The notes: generated by a model not told the origin, from the sequence alone. Shown: positions 14,304-23,192, counted from the stretch's first letter. The stretch: DNA of 64,000 nt from Xylanimonas ulmi (GCF_004216535.1 NZ_SGWX01000001.1:2108001-2172000), one strand, 5' to 3'. A program made the numbers and translations.

Positions 14304-16453
14304 TGTCGACCACGCTGCGTGTCGCAACCCTGGAGACCGCGCTCACGATCAACGACGACGGGCTCGTGACCGGGCTCGCCAAGGCGAAGAAGGCGACGGA
14401 CGACCTCGACGGCACCACAGCCGGCGTGGCCGTCCAGGCCGATCCCGCCGCGGCGTTGCGGGACATCGCCCGCATCGCGGACAAGGCGGAGCAGCTTGAC
14501 CGGGCCCGTCCCCGAGTGGACGTGGAGGCGGACGCGGCGCGTGCGCTGCGGGACTTGGAGCGGCTCGCGGACGAGGCGAAGGACCTTGACCGCACCCGCA
14601 CTGACATGGAGATCCTCGCGGACACGGAGGACGCTCACCGGCGTCTGACGGAGGCTGCGGACGAGCTCAAGGCGCTCGACGGGGACAAGGCGACTGTCAC
14701 GGTCGACGTCGACCAGGTCGGCGCTGAGAAGGGGCTGGGTCGGGCTGGTGAGCTCACGGGTGAGTTCCGTGACGAGGCCATGCAGAACTTCTCCGAGGTC
14801 ACGTCCTCGTTCGCTGGGGATATGCAGTCGATCGGCGACCTGGCGCAGGGCACCCTCGGCGGGTTGGCGTCCGGTATCGGTGGGCCGCTGGGCATCGCGC
14901 TCGGCGCGGCCGCGGTCGGTGTCGGTGTGCTCATCAACAAGCTGTCGACCGCGGCGGAGGAGGCGGAGGCGCTCGTCACCGAGACCGCCGAGCTCGCCAA
15001 CCAGATCGTCGAGGCCGGCGGTGCGCTCGAGGCGGCTGACTACGCGTCCCGGTTCCGGGAGTGGTCGGCTGAGATCGCCGACAGCGCGAACTGGTTTGAG
15101 CGGCTCGTCGGGTTGCAGGAGGAGTCGACGACCAACCTGGACGAGCTGTCCGAGAGTGCGGGCAAGGCGGGCGTGTCCGTCGAGGAGCTCGTCAACGCGA
15201 TGTCGTCGGGTGACGTCGACAAGCAGCGTGACCTGCTGGGCCGGTACACGGACGCTTCCCGTGACCTTGACGCTCAGGTCGCCGCGGCGACCGCGACGAT
15301 GTCCGAGCACCTGATCACGGTGGGCGAAGCGGGTCCGGTGTACGACGAGGTGGGTCTCGCCGCGTCCCGGCAGCGTGATGCGCTCATGGACCAGAAGGAC
15401 GCCCTGTCCGACGTGTCGGACGAGCTACGCGTGAACGTGCAACGGCAGGAGGACGCGCAGCGTCGGGCGGACATGCTCGAGGCGGCGACCGAGGGCGTGT
15501 CCGTCGCGCAGCTGAAGATGCAGCGGGCTGTGGACAAGGCGAATCAGGCCCTCGACGACGCGTCGGGGAAGGCGCGGGACGTCGCGCAGGCGCAGATCGA
15601 CCTGGCGTCGCAGATCGACGAGACGACCCGGGTCATGACCGAGACGGACAAGAAGACCGGCGAACTCACCTCGACCGAGCTCGACCGCAAGCAGGCCCTG
15701 TTGGACCTGGCGTCGCAGATCGTCGAGACCGCGTCCGCGCAGTCTGACGCGTCGGGCAAGACGGAGGACTACAACGCCGTCATCGCGGCGAACCGGCAGG
15801 CGTTCATCGACGCCGCAGCGGCCGCCGGCATCACAGGGCAGGCGGCTGAGGACCTCGCTGACTCGTACGGGCTGATCCCCAAGCAGGTGGACACGGACAT
15901 CTCGTCGAATGCCGCCGACCGCGAGGCGGAGCTCGACAGCCTGCAGACGACGATCGACAACCTGCACGGCAAGGAAATCCCGATCGAGGTGAGCACGCGT
16001 GCGGCGAAGCTCGCCGTCGACGAGCTCAACTCCTACATTGCGACGCACACGTCCGGGACGCGGCGTGTGAACCTGCCTGGCCGCGTGTCGAACGCGAACG
16101 GCAACATCCTCGAGTTCGCGAACGGCGCTGAGAACCATGTCGCGCAGATCGCGCCCGCTGGGGCGTGGCGTGTGTGGGCTGAGGACGAGACCGGCGGTGA
16201 GGCGTACATCCCGCTCGCGCAGTCCAAGCGGGCCCGTTCCGAGCAGATCCTCGACGACGTCGCGGGCCGGTTCGGGATGCTGCTGGTGCGGCGCGCGAAC
16301 GGCAGCGTGGACATCCCCGCAGCCGGGCCGCGCACTCAGTCCGCCCAGGCGTCCGGCCCGACGATCATGGCGCCGATCACGGTCGTCACAGATGACCCGC
16401 GACTGGCGGCGACCTTCGTCGCCGAGCACCTGACAAGTCTGGGGGCGGCATGA
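14303..16453 (+). CDS. Tape measure protein
   Basis: This is the largest phage gene, 716 residues, between chaperones and Dit. The N-terminal part has three tandem repeats of about 30 residues (42-71, 72-101, 102-131) of the pattern V-x-V-x-A-D-x-x-A-A-x-R-x-L-x-x-L-A-D-x-A-x-x-L-D-x-x-R. A hydrophobic Gly/Ala stretch follows (about 185-218, GGLASGIGGPLGIALGAAAVG), then long coiled coil, a fourth repeat-like unit near 530-560 and a Gly/Asn-rich C-terminus. By the usual rule of about 0.15 nm per residue the tail would be near 107 nm. No peptidoglycan hydrolase domain is evident. Confidence 0.9.
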   Translation: MSTTLRVATLETALTINDDGLVTGLAKAKKATDDLDGTTAGVAVQADPAAALRDIARIADKAEQLDRARPRVDVEADAARALRDLERLADEAKDLDRTRTDMEILADTEDAHRRLTEAADELKALDGDKATVTVDVDQVGAEKGLGRAGELTGEFRDEAMQNFSEVTSSFAGDMQSIGDLAQGTLGGLASGIGGPLGIALGAAAVGVGVLINKLSTAAEEAEALVTETAELANQIVEAGGALEAADYASRFREWSAEIADSANWFERLVGLQEESTTNLDELSESAGKAGVSVEELVNAMSSGDVDKQRDLLGRYTDASRDLDAQVAAATATMSEHLITVGEAGPVYDEVGLAASRQRDALMDQKDALSDVSDELRVNVQRQEDAQRRADMLEAATEGVSVAQLKMQRAVDKANQALDDASGKARDVAQAQIDLASQIDETTRVMTETDKKTGELTSTELDRKQALLDLASQIVETASAQSDASGKTEDYNAVIAANRQAFIDAAAAAGITGQAAEDLADSYGLIPKQVDTDISSNAADREAELDSLQTTIDNLHGKEIPIEVSTRAAKLAVDELNSYIATHTSGTRRVNLPGRVSNANGNILEFANGAENHVAQIAPAGAWRVWAEDETGGEAYIPLAQSKRARSEQILDDVAGRFGMLLVRRANGSVDIPAAGPRTQSAQASGPTIMAPITVVTDDPRLAATFVAEHLTSLGAA

Positions 16454-17229
16454 GGGTGACGATCACGCCGGTGGATCGACCGCAGGACGGAGTGATCCTC
16501 GGCGGTCTGCGAGGCGCATACAACCCTGCGCTGCCTGGCTGGTTCCTGCAGCCGGACAACCCGATCTCGGGCTGGTTTGGCACGGCGTCCCCTCGCGTGG
16601 ACCTGTCCCCGGTGCCGCAAGGTGACGGAGCGTACTGGCCGGCGCAACTGCTGTCCGAGCACCGGATTGTGACGATCCGCGGGCTGGTGCGCGGTGTCTC
16701 CACGATCGAAGCGGCTGCGGAGAGAGCCACCCTCAACGCGTTGGCCGGGCGTCGCCTGACCGTGTGCGTCGAGGACGCCGGCGGGCCGAGGTTTGCGGAT
16801 GGGTTCGTGTCCGCCGCGCTCGACCCGACCGTGCGTGTCCTGCAGAACGGGCTGTGGTTCTCCCTGATCATCACCTGCCCTGACCCGAACAAGTACGGGT
16901 TGCCGGTGGACGTGCCCGCGGTCGGTGGTGCGGTCGGGTTCGACAACGCGGGCAACGCTCCCACCTGGCCCACGTTTGTGGTCGGTGGGCCTGTGACGGC
17001 GTTCACGGCGGCCATAGACGGTCAGGTCGTCTCGTGGGCTGGCAACGCCCCGTCAGGGGTCGTGATCGACACATACGACGGGGTGCCCCTCGACCCGGCC
17101 GGGAACCCGGCCGGTGTCCTTGTCGATGACGACGTGTTCCAACTGCCGCCGGGTGCGTCGAGTGTCGCGGTGACAACGACACCGGCGGGTGTGCCGGTGT
17201 CGTTGCGGGCGCGGGCGGCGTGGAGGTGA
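16450..17229 (+). CDS. Distal tail protein (Dit-like)
   Basis: The ATG overlaps the tape measure stop. The 259-residue product has an N-terminal beta domain (LLSEHRIVTIRGLVRGVST, the 'R-x-I-x-I-x-G' strand seen in Dit proteins), then helix ERATLNALAGRRLTV, and a C-terminal galectin-like beta part. Dit forms the hexameric ring at the tail end to which the baseplate binds. It lies directly after the tape measure, as usual. Confidence 0.8.
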   Translation: MRVTITPVDRPQDGVILGGLRGAYNPALPGWFLQPDNPISGWFGTASPRVDLSPVPQGDGAYWPAQLLSEHRIVTIRGLVRGVSTIEAAAERATLNALAGRRLTVCVEDAGGPRFADGFVSAALDPTVRVLQNGLWFSLIITCPDPNKYGLPVDVPAVGGAVGFDNAGNAPTWPTFVVGGPVTAFTAAIDGQVVSWAGNAPSGVVIDTYDGVPLDPAGNPAGVLVDDDVFQLPPGASSVAVTTTPAGVPVSLRARAAWR

Positions 17230-17234
17230 GCGCT

Positions 17235-18326
17235 TTGGCTCCCCTGCGGGTGTTCGCGTTCAACGTCGTCGACGGTGCTCCGCTCGGCCGTATCCCGTAC
17301 ACCGGGGCGTCGTGGGTTGGCACGCTCAACGAGTCGGGCCGGATCGACGTCACGGTCGCCTGGTCCGCGCAGGCGGCCGCTAAGGACTTGCGCGCCCGGC
17401 TGCGTCCTTGGCGGACGGCGCTCGCTGTGGTGCGTGGACGGCGTGTCCTGGCCGCGGGGCAGATTACGCGCAGGCTGTGGAAGTCGGGGCAGCTCTCCAT
17501 CACGTGTGGTGGCGGGTGGACGCTGCTGACGAAGCGGCTCGTGCTCAATCACGCCCTCGCCACATCGTGGGTGGACGGCGAGGTCCTGATCGATGAGGAC
17601 CACCCGGCCCCGCAGTGGGTGCTCAACCTGTCCGGGTCGCTGGGTGACATCGGGTGCGGGCTGGTTGCTGAGGCGCTCAAGTGGGGTTCGCTGCCGATCG
17701 ACCTGCCCGCTCTGACGGGCGGGACCAACCAGCGCACCTACAACGGGTGGGACTTGTCGACGACTGCGCAGCGTCTGGCCGAGCTGACGGCCGTCGAGGG
17801 TGGCCCCGAGATTGAGTTCGCCCCGTACCTGACCGACACGGGTCACCTCCGCTGGCGGTTTCGGGCCGGGTCGCCTGAGCTCGTCGACACGGTCTGGCAG
17901 TGGAACACCGCCTCCCCGGGCCGCAGGGCCTCGCTGTTGAGCGTGGACGAGAACGGCGCCGACATGGCGACTGACGCGTACGGCCTCGGCGGTCGCGCCG
18001 ATGACCTGGTTCTGGCCGGGCGTCGGCATACGTCCGCGCTTGCGGGTTGGCCGGTCATGCAGGTCGCGGACACTTCGCACTCGACGGTGACCGACCTGGG
18101 CACCCTGCTGGGCTGGTTGGGCGAGACGGTCGCGCGTGGGACCGAGGACCAGGAGTCGATCGAGTTGCGGGTGGGCGCGGAGTACGCGGTGCGTCCGGGC
18201 GATCACGCGGACGTCGGGGTGCGTGACCTGTACCTGGGTCGCACGGTCCTGCCGCTGAAGGTGGTCGAGGTGTCCGGGGACACGGGTGAGTGGCTGACGG
18301 TGCGCTGCCGGATGAGGGAGGGCTGA
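17235..18326 (+). CDS. Tail-associated baseplate protein (gp37/Tal-like)
   Basis: The product has about 363 residues. I chose TTG 17,235 because GGAGG lies 8 bases before it; GTG codons at 17,220 and 17,226 overlap that ribosome site. The protein is beta-rich at the start (APLRVFAFNVVDGAPLG), has tryptophan-containing turns (RPWRTALAVVRGRRVLAAGQITRRLW), a middle part with LSTTAQRLAELTAVEGGPEI and a C-terminal beta segment (RTVLPLKVVEVSGDTGEWLT). This architecture matches the actinophage tail protein that follows Dit and forms the tail tip hub. No lytic motif is seen. Confidence 0.78.
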   Translation: MAPLRVFAFNVVDGAPLGRIPYTGASWVGTLNESGRIDVTVAWSAQAAAKDLRARLRPWRTALAVVRGRRVLAAGQITRRLWKSGQLSITCGGGWTLLTKRLVLNHALATSWVDGEVLIDEDHPAPQWVLNLSGSLGDIGCGLVAEALKWGSLPIDLPALTGGTNQRTYNGWDLSTTAQRLAELTAVEGGPEIEFAPYLTDTGHLRWRFRAGSPELVDTVWQWNTASPGRRASLLSVDENGADMATDAYGLGGRADDLVLAGRRHTSALAGWPVMQVADTSHSTVTDLGTLLGWLGETVARGTEDQESIELRVGAEYAVRPGDHADVGVRDLYLGRTVLPLKVVEVSGDTGEWLTVRCRMREG

Positions 18327-18979
18327 TGGGCTACAACCCGCCGACGAATGACCCGCTGGAGGTCCTGCGCAGGCAGCAGGAGGCCGCGGCGCGCCGGTCG
18401 CGTGAGGCGCTCGTGGCTGGTGGCACGCAGCCGTTCCAGTCGGTGCGCAAACTCCAGGCGCAGATCGCGGAGCTGCAGGCCCAGGCGCAGGAGTTGGCCG
18501 AGCAGGCGGCGGCGATCGAGGCCGTCAACGACCAGCAGTCGGCCATCATCACTGACCTGTCCGCGAAGCAGGCCCGGATCGACGCCCTGGACCTGCAGGT
18601 GCTGCGGATGGCCGCCAATCATGCGGCGCAGTCGGGGATCACGCTCGGCACCTCGGCGGCGTCGTACGCGCCCCTGTCGTTCACGGTCCCGGCGGGGTTC
18701 ACGTCGGCGATCGTGACGGGGCACTCGGCGATGGCTGTGGGCGCCTCGACGGTCAACGCGGCGCAGATGACCACCCGCATCCAGGGCGCGGACGGGCAGT
18801 TCATGAACGTCTACCCGGACCCGAACTTCGCGAACGGCGCCACGGACTTCGCGCGGACCCTGACCGGGCTGACGGGTGGGGGCGTGGTCACCGTCGAGAC
18901 GCGCGCCTACAGCCAGGCGGGCGGCGTGTCCGCGTTCATCACCACGACGGCGACCGTGATCTTCGCCAAGAGCGTCTGA
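18326..18979 (+). CDS. Minor tail protein with coiled coil
   Basis: It starts ATG 18,326 overlapping the previous stop (TGATG). Of 217 residues, 15-100 are heptad-rich helix (VRKLQAQIAELQAQAQELAE, SAIITDLSAKQARIDALDLQ), which suggests a trimeric stalk. The rest is a beta domain beginning with YAPLSFTVPAGFTSAIVTGH and ending TTATVIFAKSV. It probably links fibre or host-binding parts to the tail hub. The specific role is unknown. Confidence 0.75.
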   Translation: MGYNPPTNDPLEVLRRQQEAAARRSREALVAGGTQPFQSVRKLQAQIAELQAQAQELAEQAAAIEAVNDQQSAIITDLSAKQARIDALDLQVLRMAANHAAQSGITLGTSAASYAPLSFTVPAGFTSAIVTGHSAMAVGASTVNAAQMTTRIQGADGQFMNVYPDPNFANGATDFARTLTGLTGGGVVTVETRAYSQAGGVSAFITTTATVIFAKSV

Positions 18980-18988
18980 GGAGACCCC

Positions 18989-19342
18989 ATGTCGACATTC
19001 GGCAGACCCGCCGCGGCGGCGGTGGCGCCGCTGATCGTGTCCCGCCATCAGGACAACGACATCATCCTGCGCTGGCGCCAGCGCGACCCGGACACGGGCG
19101 TGGAGACGCCGGTGGACCTGACGGGGTGGACGGTCACCGTGACCCTGTCCTCCCCGCAGGGGCAGGAGTGGACGTCCTGGCGGGCGCTGACCGACGTGGG
19201 CGGGGTCGTGCACATCGGGCCGACCGTGACCCTCCTGTCCGACCCGGTGTGGGCGTCACGCCCCACAGGCACCTACCGCGTCGTAGCCGTTAGCGGCGGG
19301 CGCACCGTCGTCCTGGCCGACGACCAGATCCGCATCGTCTGA
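18989..19342 (+). CDS. Small beta-sandwich tail protein (LtfC-like)
   Basis: The product is 117 residues, nine bases after the previous stop with GAGGAGACC upstream of the ATG. After a short N-terminal arm it is a beta sandwich: NDIILRWRQRDPDTG, VDLTGWTVTVTLSSPQG and TGTYRVVAVSGGRTVVLADD. Small proteins of this type come before tail fibres in actinophages (LtfC/Gp6-like). The identification rests on fold and order. Confidence 0.65.
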   Translation: MSTFGRPAAAAVAPLIVSRHQDNDIILRWRQRDPDTGVETPVDLTGWTVTVTLSSPQGQEWTSWRALTDVGGVVHIGPTVTLLSDPVWASRPTGTYRVVAVSGGRTVVLADDQIRIV

Positions 19343-19355
19343 GAGGCAGGACCCC

Positions 19356-21203
19356 ATGGCGCACCAGGTCATCGACGTCGTCACCCCGTACATCTCCACG
19401 CCCGGCGCGGTGAACCCCGCGCTGCTGGCCGCGGCGACCGCGAACGCCGCCGCACTGGTCGACAACACCGTGGCGGCGCTCGCGCTGCCCGCCCAGGTCC
19501 ACCAGGAGGTCGTCGAGCAGGTCACGTCGAGCCCGACCGTGATCGACGCGGCCACCGCCGCCGTGGCCGCCGCATTCACGGCCGCCGCTCCCGCCGATGT
19601 GCTCGCCGCGGTCTCCGGGGCCGCGTTCTACCGCGGCCAGCTCTCGGCCGGGTCCAGCGCCGACGTGCTGCGCCTGCGCGCCGACGTGGGCGTGTGGTCG
19701 GTCTATGACACCGCGACCGCCGAGACCATCACCGGCCTGCCCGTGGCCGCGCCCGGGACGCTGACCGTCGCCTGGGTGCGTGGGAGTGGGGCCACGTCGT
19801 CGGTCGCGATGCAGGAGTACCGCACGGTCTCTGGCGCCGCATACACCCGCGAGGCGTCGTCGTCCGGGTGGACGCCATGGGAGCGCACCTCGTGGACGCG
19901 CGGCCAGCTCTCGGCCGGGTCCAGCGTCGACGTGCTGCGCCTGGCCGAGGACGTGGGCGTGTGGTCGGTCTATGACGCCGCCACCGCCGCCGCGATCACC
20001 GGCCTGCCCCGCCCGTGGTCGGGCGCGCTGACTGTGTGGTGGGTGCGCGGGGGTAGCCTGTCCACATCCGTGGCCATGCAGGAGTACCGCACGACGGACG
20101 GCGAGGTCTACACCCGCCAGACCTCAGGGGCGGGCTGGACGCCCTGGGCGGCCCCGGGGTCGGCGTCCATCACCCGCGTCGACATCTTCCTCGCCGCCGG
20201 CCAGTCGAACATGTCGGGTCGCGGCACCCCGTATGGCGCCGACCTCGATCCGCCCCACCCGCGCATCTGGGAGGTCGGGGCTCATGCGCCCACACTGCGG
20301 GTCGCGTCCGTGCCCCTCGACATGCGCGGCGACAACCCCAACGCGGCCCTGTCCATCGCCACCACATTCGCCCGCGAGTGGGTCGCCCGCACCGGCGAGA
20401 CCACCGTGGCCCTGCTGGTCCCGGCCGCCCAGGGCGGCACCGGATTCGACTCCGGCACCTGGAATTGGCGTGACCCTGACGGCCCCTGGTCCCTGACCGC
20501 GGCCATGCTCACGCAGACCGCCACCGCGATCGCAGCCGCCCAGGCCAAGTGGCCCGGCGCGACGGTCACCGTGCGAGGCATGCTGTGGCACCAGGGCGAG
20601 AACTCCTCCGGCCTCGACCAGCCCGGCTACACCGCCGCCATCGACGACCTCTTCGCCCGGGTCCGGGCCGGGCTCGGCGCCCCCGACCTGCCCATCATCC
20701 TCGGCGAACTGTCCCCGGACCGCCGCGAGGGCGCCCCCGAGCGGGTCTCCGACCTGACCATCGCCGACACCCCGGCCCGCGTCGCGCGCACCGCCGTGGC
20801 GCACTCCCGCGCCGGACTGTCCCGGGACGGAGACCTGTCGCACTACGGGCGCGAGGGCGTCACCCTGCTCGGTCAGCGCATGGCCGACGCGTACACCGCC
20901 GCCGTCGCCAACGCGGCCGGCGTCCTGGCGATGCCGCCCGGATTCGTCCAGGCGTGGCGCGACGGGACTAGCGTCCGCGTCGAATGGTCGGCGCCACTGT
21001 GCCGCGCCACCGGCTACCAGGTCGCGACGTACGACGGGACGAACTGGACCACCGCAGGTGACGACCTGACCGTGATCGGCCGCCGCGCGACCATCACCGG
21101 CGCCCGCGCCACCACCACCACACACGTGCGCATCGCCACCCTCACCCCGTCCGGGACCTCGCGCCCCACGCCGCAGATCCCGGTGGGCGCACACTCCGCC
21201 TGA
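19356..21203 (+). CDS. Tail fibre with SGNH/sialate-O-acetylesterase-like domain
   Basis: The product has 615 residues. Residues 1-90 are an Ala-rich helical attachment part. Two tandem copies (about 92-178 and 182-267) of a knob-like repeat share RGQLSAGSS, DVGVWSVYD, ITGLP, VAMQEYRT and GWTPW. Residues 275-535 are a carbohydrate esterase of the SASA type: GQSNMSG (Ser284), WHQGENS (411-417) and DLSHYG (Asp493/His496) supply the nucleophile, oxyanion residues and the Asp-His pair. A fibronectin type III-like end follows. The fibre should bind the host surface and remove acyl groups from a cell-wall or capsule glycan. Substrate unknown. Confidence 0.86.
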   Translation: MAHQVIDVVTPYISTPGAVNPALLAAATANAAALVDNTVAALALPAQVHQEVVEQVTSSPTVIDAATAAVAAAFTAAAPADVLAAVSGAAFYRGQLSAGSSADVLRLRADVGVWSVYDTATAETITGLPVAAPGTLTVAWVRGSGATSSVAMQEYRTVSGAAYTREASSSGWTPWERTSWTRGQLSAGSSVDVLRLAEDVGVWSVYDAATAAAITGLPRPWSGALTVWWVRGGSLSTSVAMQEYRTTDGEVYTRQTSGAGWTPWAAPGSASITRVDIFLAAGQSNMSGRGTPYGADLDPPHPRIWEVGAHAPTLRVASVPLDMRGDNPNAALSIATTFAREWVARTGETTVALLVPAAQGGTGFDSGTWNWRDPDGPWSLTAAMLTQTATAIAAAQAKWPGATVTVRGMLWHQGENSSGLDQPGYTAAIDDLFARVRAGLGAPDLPIILGELSPDRREGAPERVSDLTIADTPARVARTAVAHSRAGLSRDGDLSHYGREGVTLLGQRMADAYTAAVANAAGVLAMPPGFVQAWRDGTSVRVEWSAPLCRATGYQVATYDGTNWTTAGDDLTVIGRRATITGARATTTTHVRIATLTPSGTSRPTPQIPVGAHSA

Positions 21204-21218
21204 CCCCACTCATCCCCG

Positions 21219-21243
21219 GCCCCGACACCGGCAGGTGCGGGGC
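21219..21243 (+). terminator. Hairpin between tail fibre and lysis genes
   Basis: GCCCCG and CGGGGC pair, with an inner CACC/GGTG, around GGCA and one bulged A; CTCTCCCT follows. It lies 16 bp after the fibre stop. It is probably a terminator or attenuator between structural and lysis genes. Confidence 0.65.
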
Positions 21244-21266
21244 TCTCCCTATGCCTGGAGGCACCA

Positions 21267-22217
21267 GTGACCTACAGCCCGCTCACCACCGAGACGATGC
21301 CGCCCACTGGGCTCACGCTCATCAACGGCAAGCGTGTCCACAAGTGGTCGTCGCGCCCCGCCGGGACGAAGATCCGCGGCCTGAACGTGCACCACCACGC
21401 CGACACGGGCACGGGCGGCATCGACCGCCTGGTGAAGTCGAGCGCCAAGGCGTCCGCGAACTACATCATCCGCACGTCCGGCGCGCTGATCGGGTCCGTG
21501 CCCGAGGAGTACCGGGCGTGGACGACGTCGAGCGCCGCGGCCGACAACGACAAGATCACCGTCGAGATCCAGAACTCGACCGGGGCGCCCGAGTGGCGCA
21601 TCTCCGACGCTGCCTGGACCACACTCGTGCGCCTGTACGCCGACCTCGCCGAGCGGCACGGATTCGCCCCGACGCGCGCCAACGTCAAGGGCCACCAGGA
21701 GTACGGCGTCGCCACCGCCTGCCCCGGCCCCTACCTGCTGCCCCGGCTCGGGCAGGTCGCCGCCGAGGCCGCCGCACTGGGTGGCGCGGCCCCGGTCGAC
21801 AAGCCCGCCGCCCCGGCGCCGGCCAAGCCCGCCCCGGCACCAGCCGCACCGACCGGCCTGACCGCTGACGGATTCTGGGGCGCCGCGACCACCCGGCGCG
21901 GGCAGGCGGTGCTGGGGACCCCCGAGGACGGCGTCGTGACCAACCAGACGTCGGCGTGGCGACCCGGCAACCCGGGCCTGACCAGCGGCTGGGACTGGAC
22001 CGGCAAGCCCGGTGACGGCGGCTCCCAGTTCATCGCCGCCCACCAGCGTCTGCTCGCGCAGCGTGGTCACTACAAGGGCGCGATCGACGGCAAGGCTGGC
22101 CCGCAGTACTTCCGCGCCCTGCAAGCCGACCTCGACACACCCGCCGACGGCGTCGTGTCGAGCCCGTCGCGCATGGTCATCGCGCTGCAGCAGCGCCTCA
22201 ACGAAGGCAGGATCTGA
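21267..22217 (+). CDS. Endolysin: N-acetylmuramoyl-L-alanine amidase
   Basis: The product has 316 residues from a GTG with CTGGAGG upstream. Residues 1-175 form an amidase_2/PGRP-like domain: VHHH (41-44), YIIRTSG, then GHQEYG (His143) and ACPGPYLLPR (Cys152) provide the zinc ligands. A Pro/Ala linker (about 180-200) leads to a C-terminal part with two peptidoglycan-binding-like repeats (LTADGFWGAATTRRGQ, then GAIDGKAGPQYFRALQ ... DGVVSSPSRMVIALQQRL). It cuts the bond between muramic acid and the peptide stem at lysis. The stop overlaps the holin start (TGATG). Confidence 0.92.
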   Translation: MTYSPLTTETMPPTGLTLINGKRVHKWSSRPAGTKIRGLNVHHHADTGTGGIDRLVKSSAKASANYIIRTSGALIGSVPEEYRAWTTSSAAADNDKITVEIQNSTGAPEWRISDAAWTTLVRLYADLAERHGFAPTRANVKGHQEYGVATACPGPYLLPRLGQVAAEAAALGGAAPVDKPAAPAPAKPAPAPAAPTGLTADGFWGAATTRRGQAVLGTPEDGVVTNQTSAWRPGNPGLTSGWDWTGKPGDGGSQFIAAHQRLLAQRGHYKGAIDGKAGPQYFRALQADLDTPADGVVSSPSRMVIALQQRLNEGRI

Positions 22218-22588
22218 TGAGCACCCGCATCGTCCCCGACGACGTCGTTCTGGCCGCGAAGCGCGGCTTCTTGCGCACCACCTTCCAGGCGTACGCCGCG
22301 ACGCTGACCACAGGTCTGCCCGGCGCGGCCGCGATCGTCGCGTTCGTGCAGGACGACTCCCCTGGCAAGTGGATCGCCGCCGGCATCACGATCGCGCTCG
22401 CACTGCTGTCCCCGCCCGCCGCAGGGCTGGCGTCGTACCTGTCGATCACGTCGAAGGGCATCCCCGAGGACTACCTGCCCCCGGCAGCCGTCATCGAGAC
22501 GATCGCGGTTGGTGGCTCCATTCGATCCGGCACGATCGGCGTCTACCCGCCCGCAACCGCGTCTGACGACACGCCTGAGGCAGGGTGA
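22217..22588 (+). CDS. Holin
   Basis: The product has 123 residues and overlaps the endolysin stop. There are two membrane segments: TFQAYAATLTTGLPGAAAIVAFV (about 22-44) and WIAAGITIALALLSPPAAGLAS (about 52-73), separated by a short charged turn DDSPGK. The hydrophilic tail is about 50 residues. This matches small phage holins that open the membrane for the amidase. It is followed by a second membrane-anchored protein. Confidence 0.8.
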   Translation: MSTRIVPDDVVLAAKRGFLRTTFQAYAATLTTGLPGAAAIVAFVQDDSPGKWIAAGITIALALLSPPAAGLASYLSITSKGIPEDYLPPAAVIETIAVGGSIRSGTIGVYPPATASDDTPEAG

Positions 22589-23049
22589 ACGCGCCGCCCC
22601 CGCCCGGCGCGCTGTCCGGTGAGGTCACCGTGGGCGAGCTCGGACGCTGGCTCAACCGCGTCGACAAGCAGCTGACCGCGCTCACCGACGAGATCCGTGA
22701 GCAGCGCGCCGAGTACGTGCACCGCACCGAGTGGGACCTATGGCGGGAGAACGCCAACCGCGAGCTCGACGAGATGCGTCTGGCGTGCAAGACGGCGCTC
22801 GACGCGGCCGCCAAGGCATCCGAGGCGGCGGCCGCGGCTGCGGGGACGGCGACCAAGGCGGTCGAGACTGCGGCGGCTGCGGCCGCGACCGCGCACAAGG
22901 CGGTCGAGGAGATGAGCGAGGACGTCGCCGACCATGAGGGCCGGCTGCGTTCGCTCGAGCACACCATCTGGCGTGCGGCCGGCGCGGCGGCCGCAGCGGG
23001 CGCTGCGGCCGGGTTCGGTCTGACGCAGCTGCTGCACATCGTGCCGTGA
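22585..23049 (+). CDS. Membrane-anchored coiled-coil lysis protein (second holin-like)
   Basis: The GTG overlaps the holin stop. The 154-residue product has a long charged coiled coil (VDKQLTALTDEIREQRAEYV; then Ala-rich AAKASEAAAAAAG ... AVETAAAAAATAHKAVEEM) and a C-terminal membrane helix (about 128-150, RAAGAAAAAGAAAGFGLTQL). Such proteins follow holins in many actinophages and may be pinholins, antiholins or spanin-like helpers. The sequence shows only topology. Confidence 0.7.
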   Translation: MNAPPPPGALSGEVTVGELGRWLNRVDKQLTALTDEIREQRAEYVHRTEWDLWRENANRELDEMRLACKTALDAAAKASEAAAAAAGTATKAVETAAAAAATAHKAVEEMSEDVADHEGRLRSLEHTIWRAAGAAAAAGAAAGFGLTQLLHIVP

Positions 23050-23129
23050 CGCCGGATCCTCGCGACGACCGGGGCGGCTGCTGCCCGGAGTGTCTCGCCG
23101 CGGTGGCGCGGATCGTGCGTCGGCGCTGA
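23046..23129 (+). CDS. Possible 27-aa cysteine knuckle peptide
   Basis: GTGA overlaps the preceding stop and opens 27 codons: MTPDPRDDRGG, then CCPEC, then a basic end ARIVRRR. The overlap style is the same as in the rest of the lysis operon, and CCPEC suggests a metal knuckle. It is very short and could be a chance frame. Confidence 0.35.
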   Translation: MTPDPRDDRGGCCPECLAAVARIVRRR

Positions 23130-23143
23130 CACAACATGCGACG

Positions 23144-23177
23144 GCCCCCGTCCTGCTCTCACGAGCGGGGCGGGGGC
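23144..23177. terminator. Bidirectional hairpin closing the late operon
   Basis: GCCCCCG and CGGGGGC pair with an inner GCTC/GAGC. It lies between the last + strand lysis ORF and the stop of the convergent minus-strand gene (23,193), where a two-way terminator is expected. Confidence 0.65.
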
Positions 23178-23192
23178 GCCTCGGCGGAGAAC

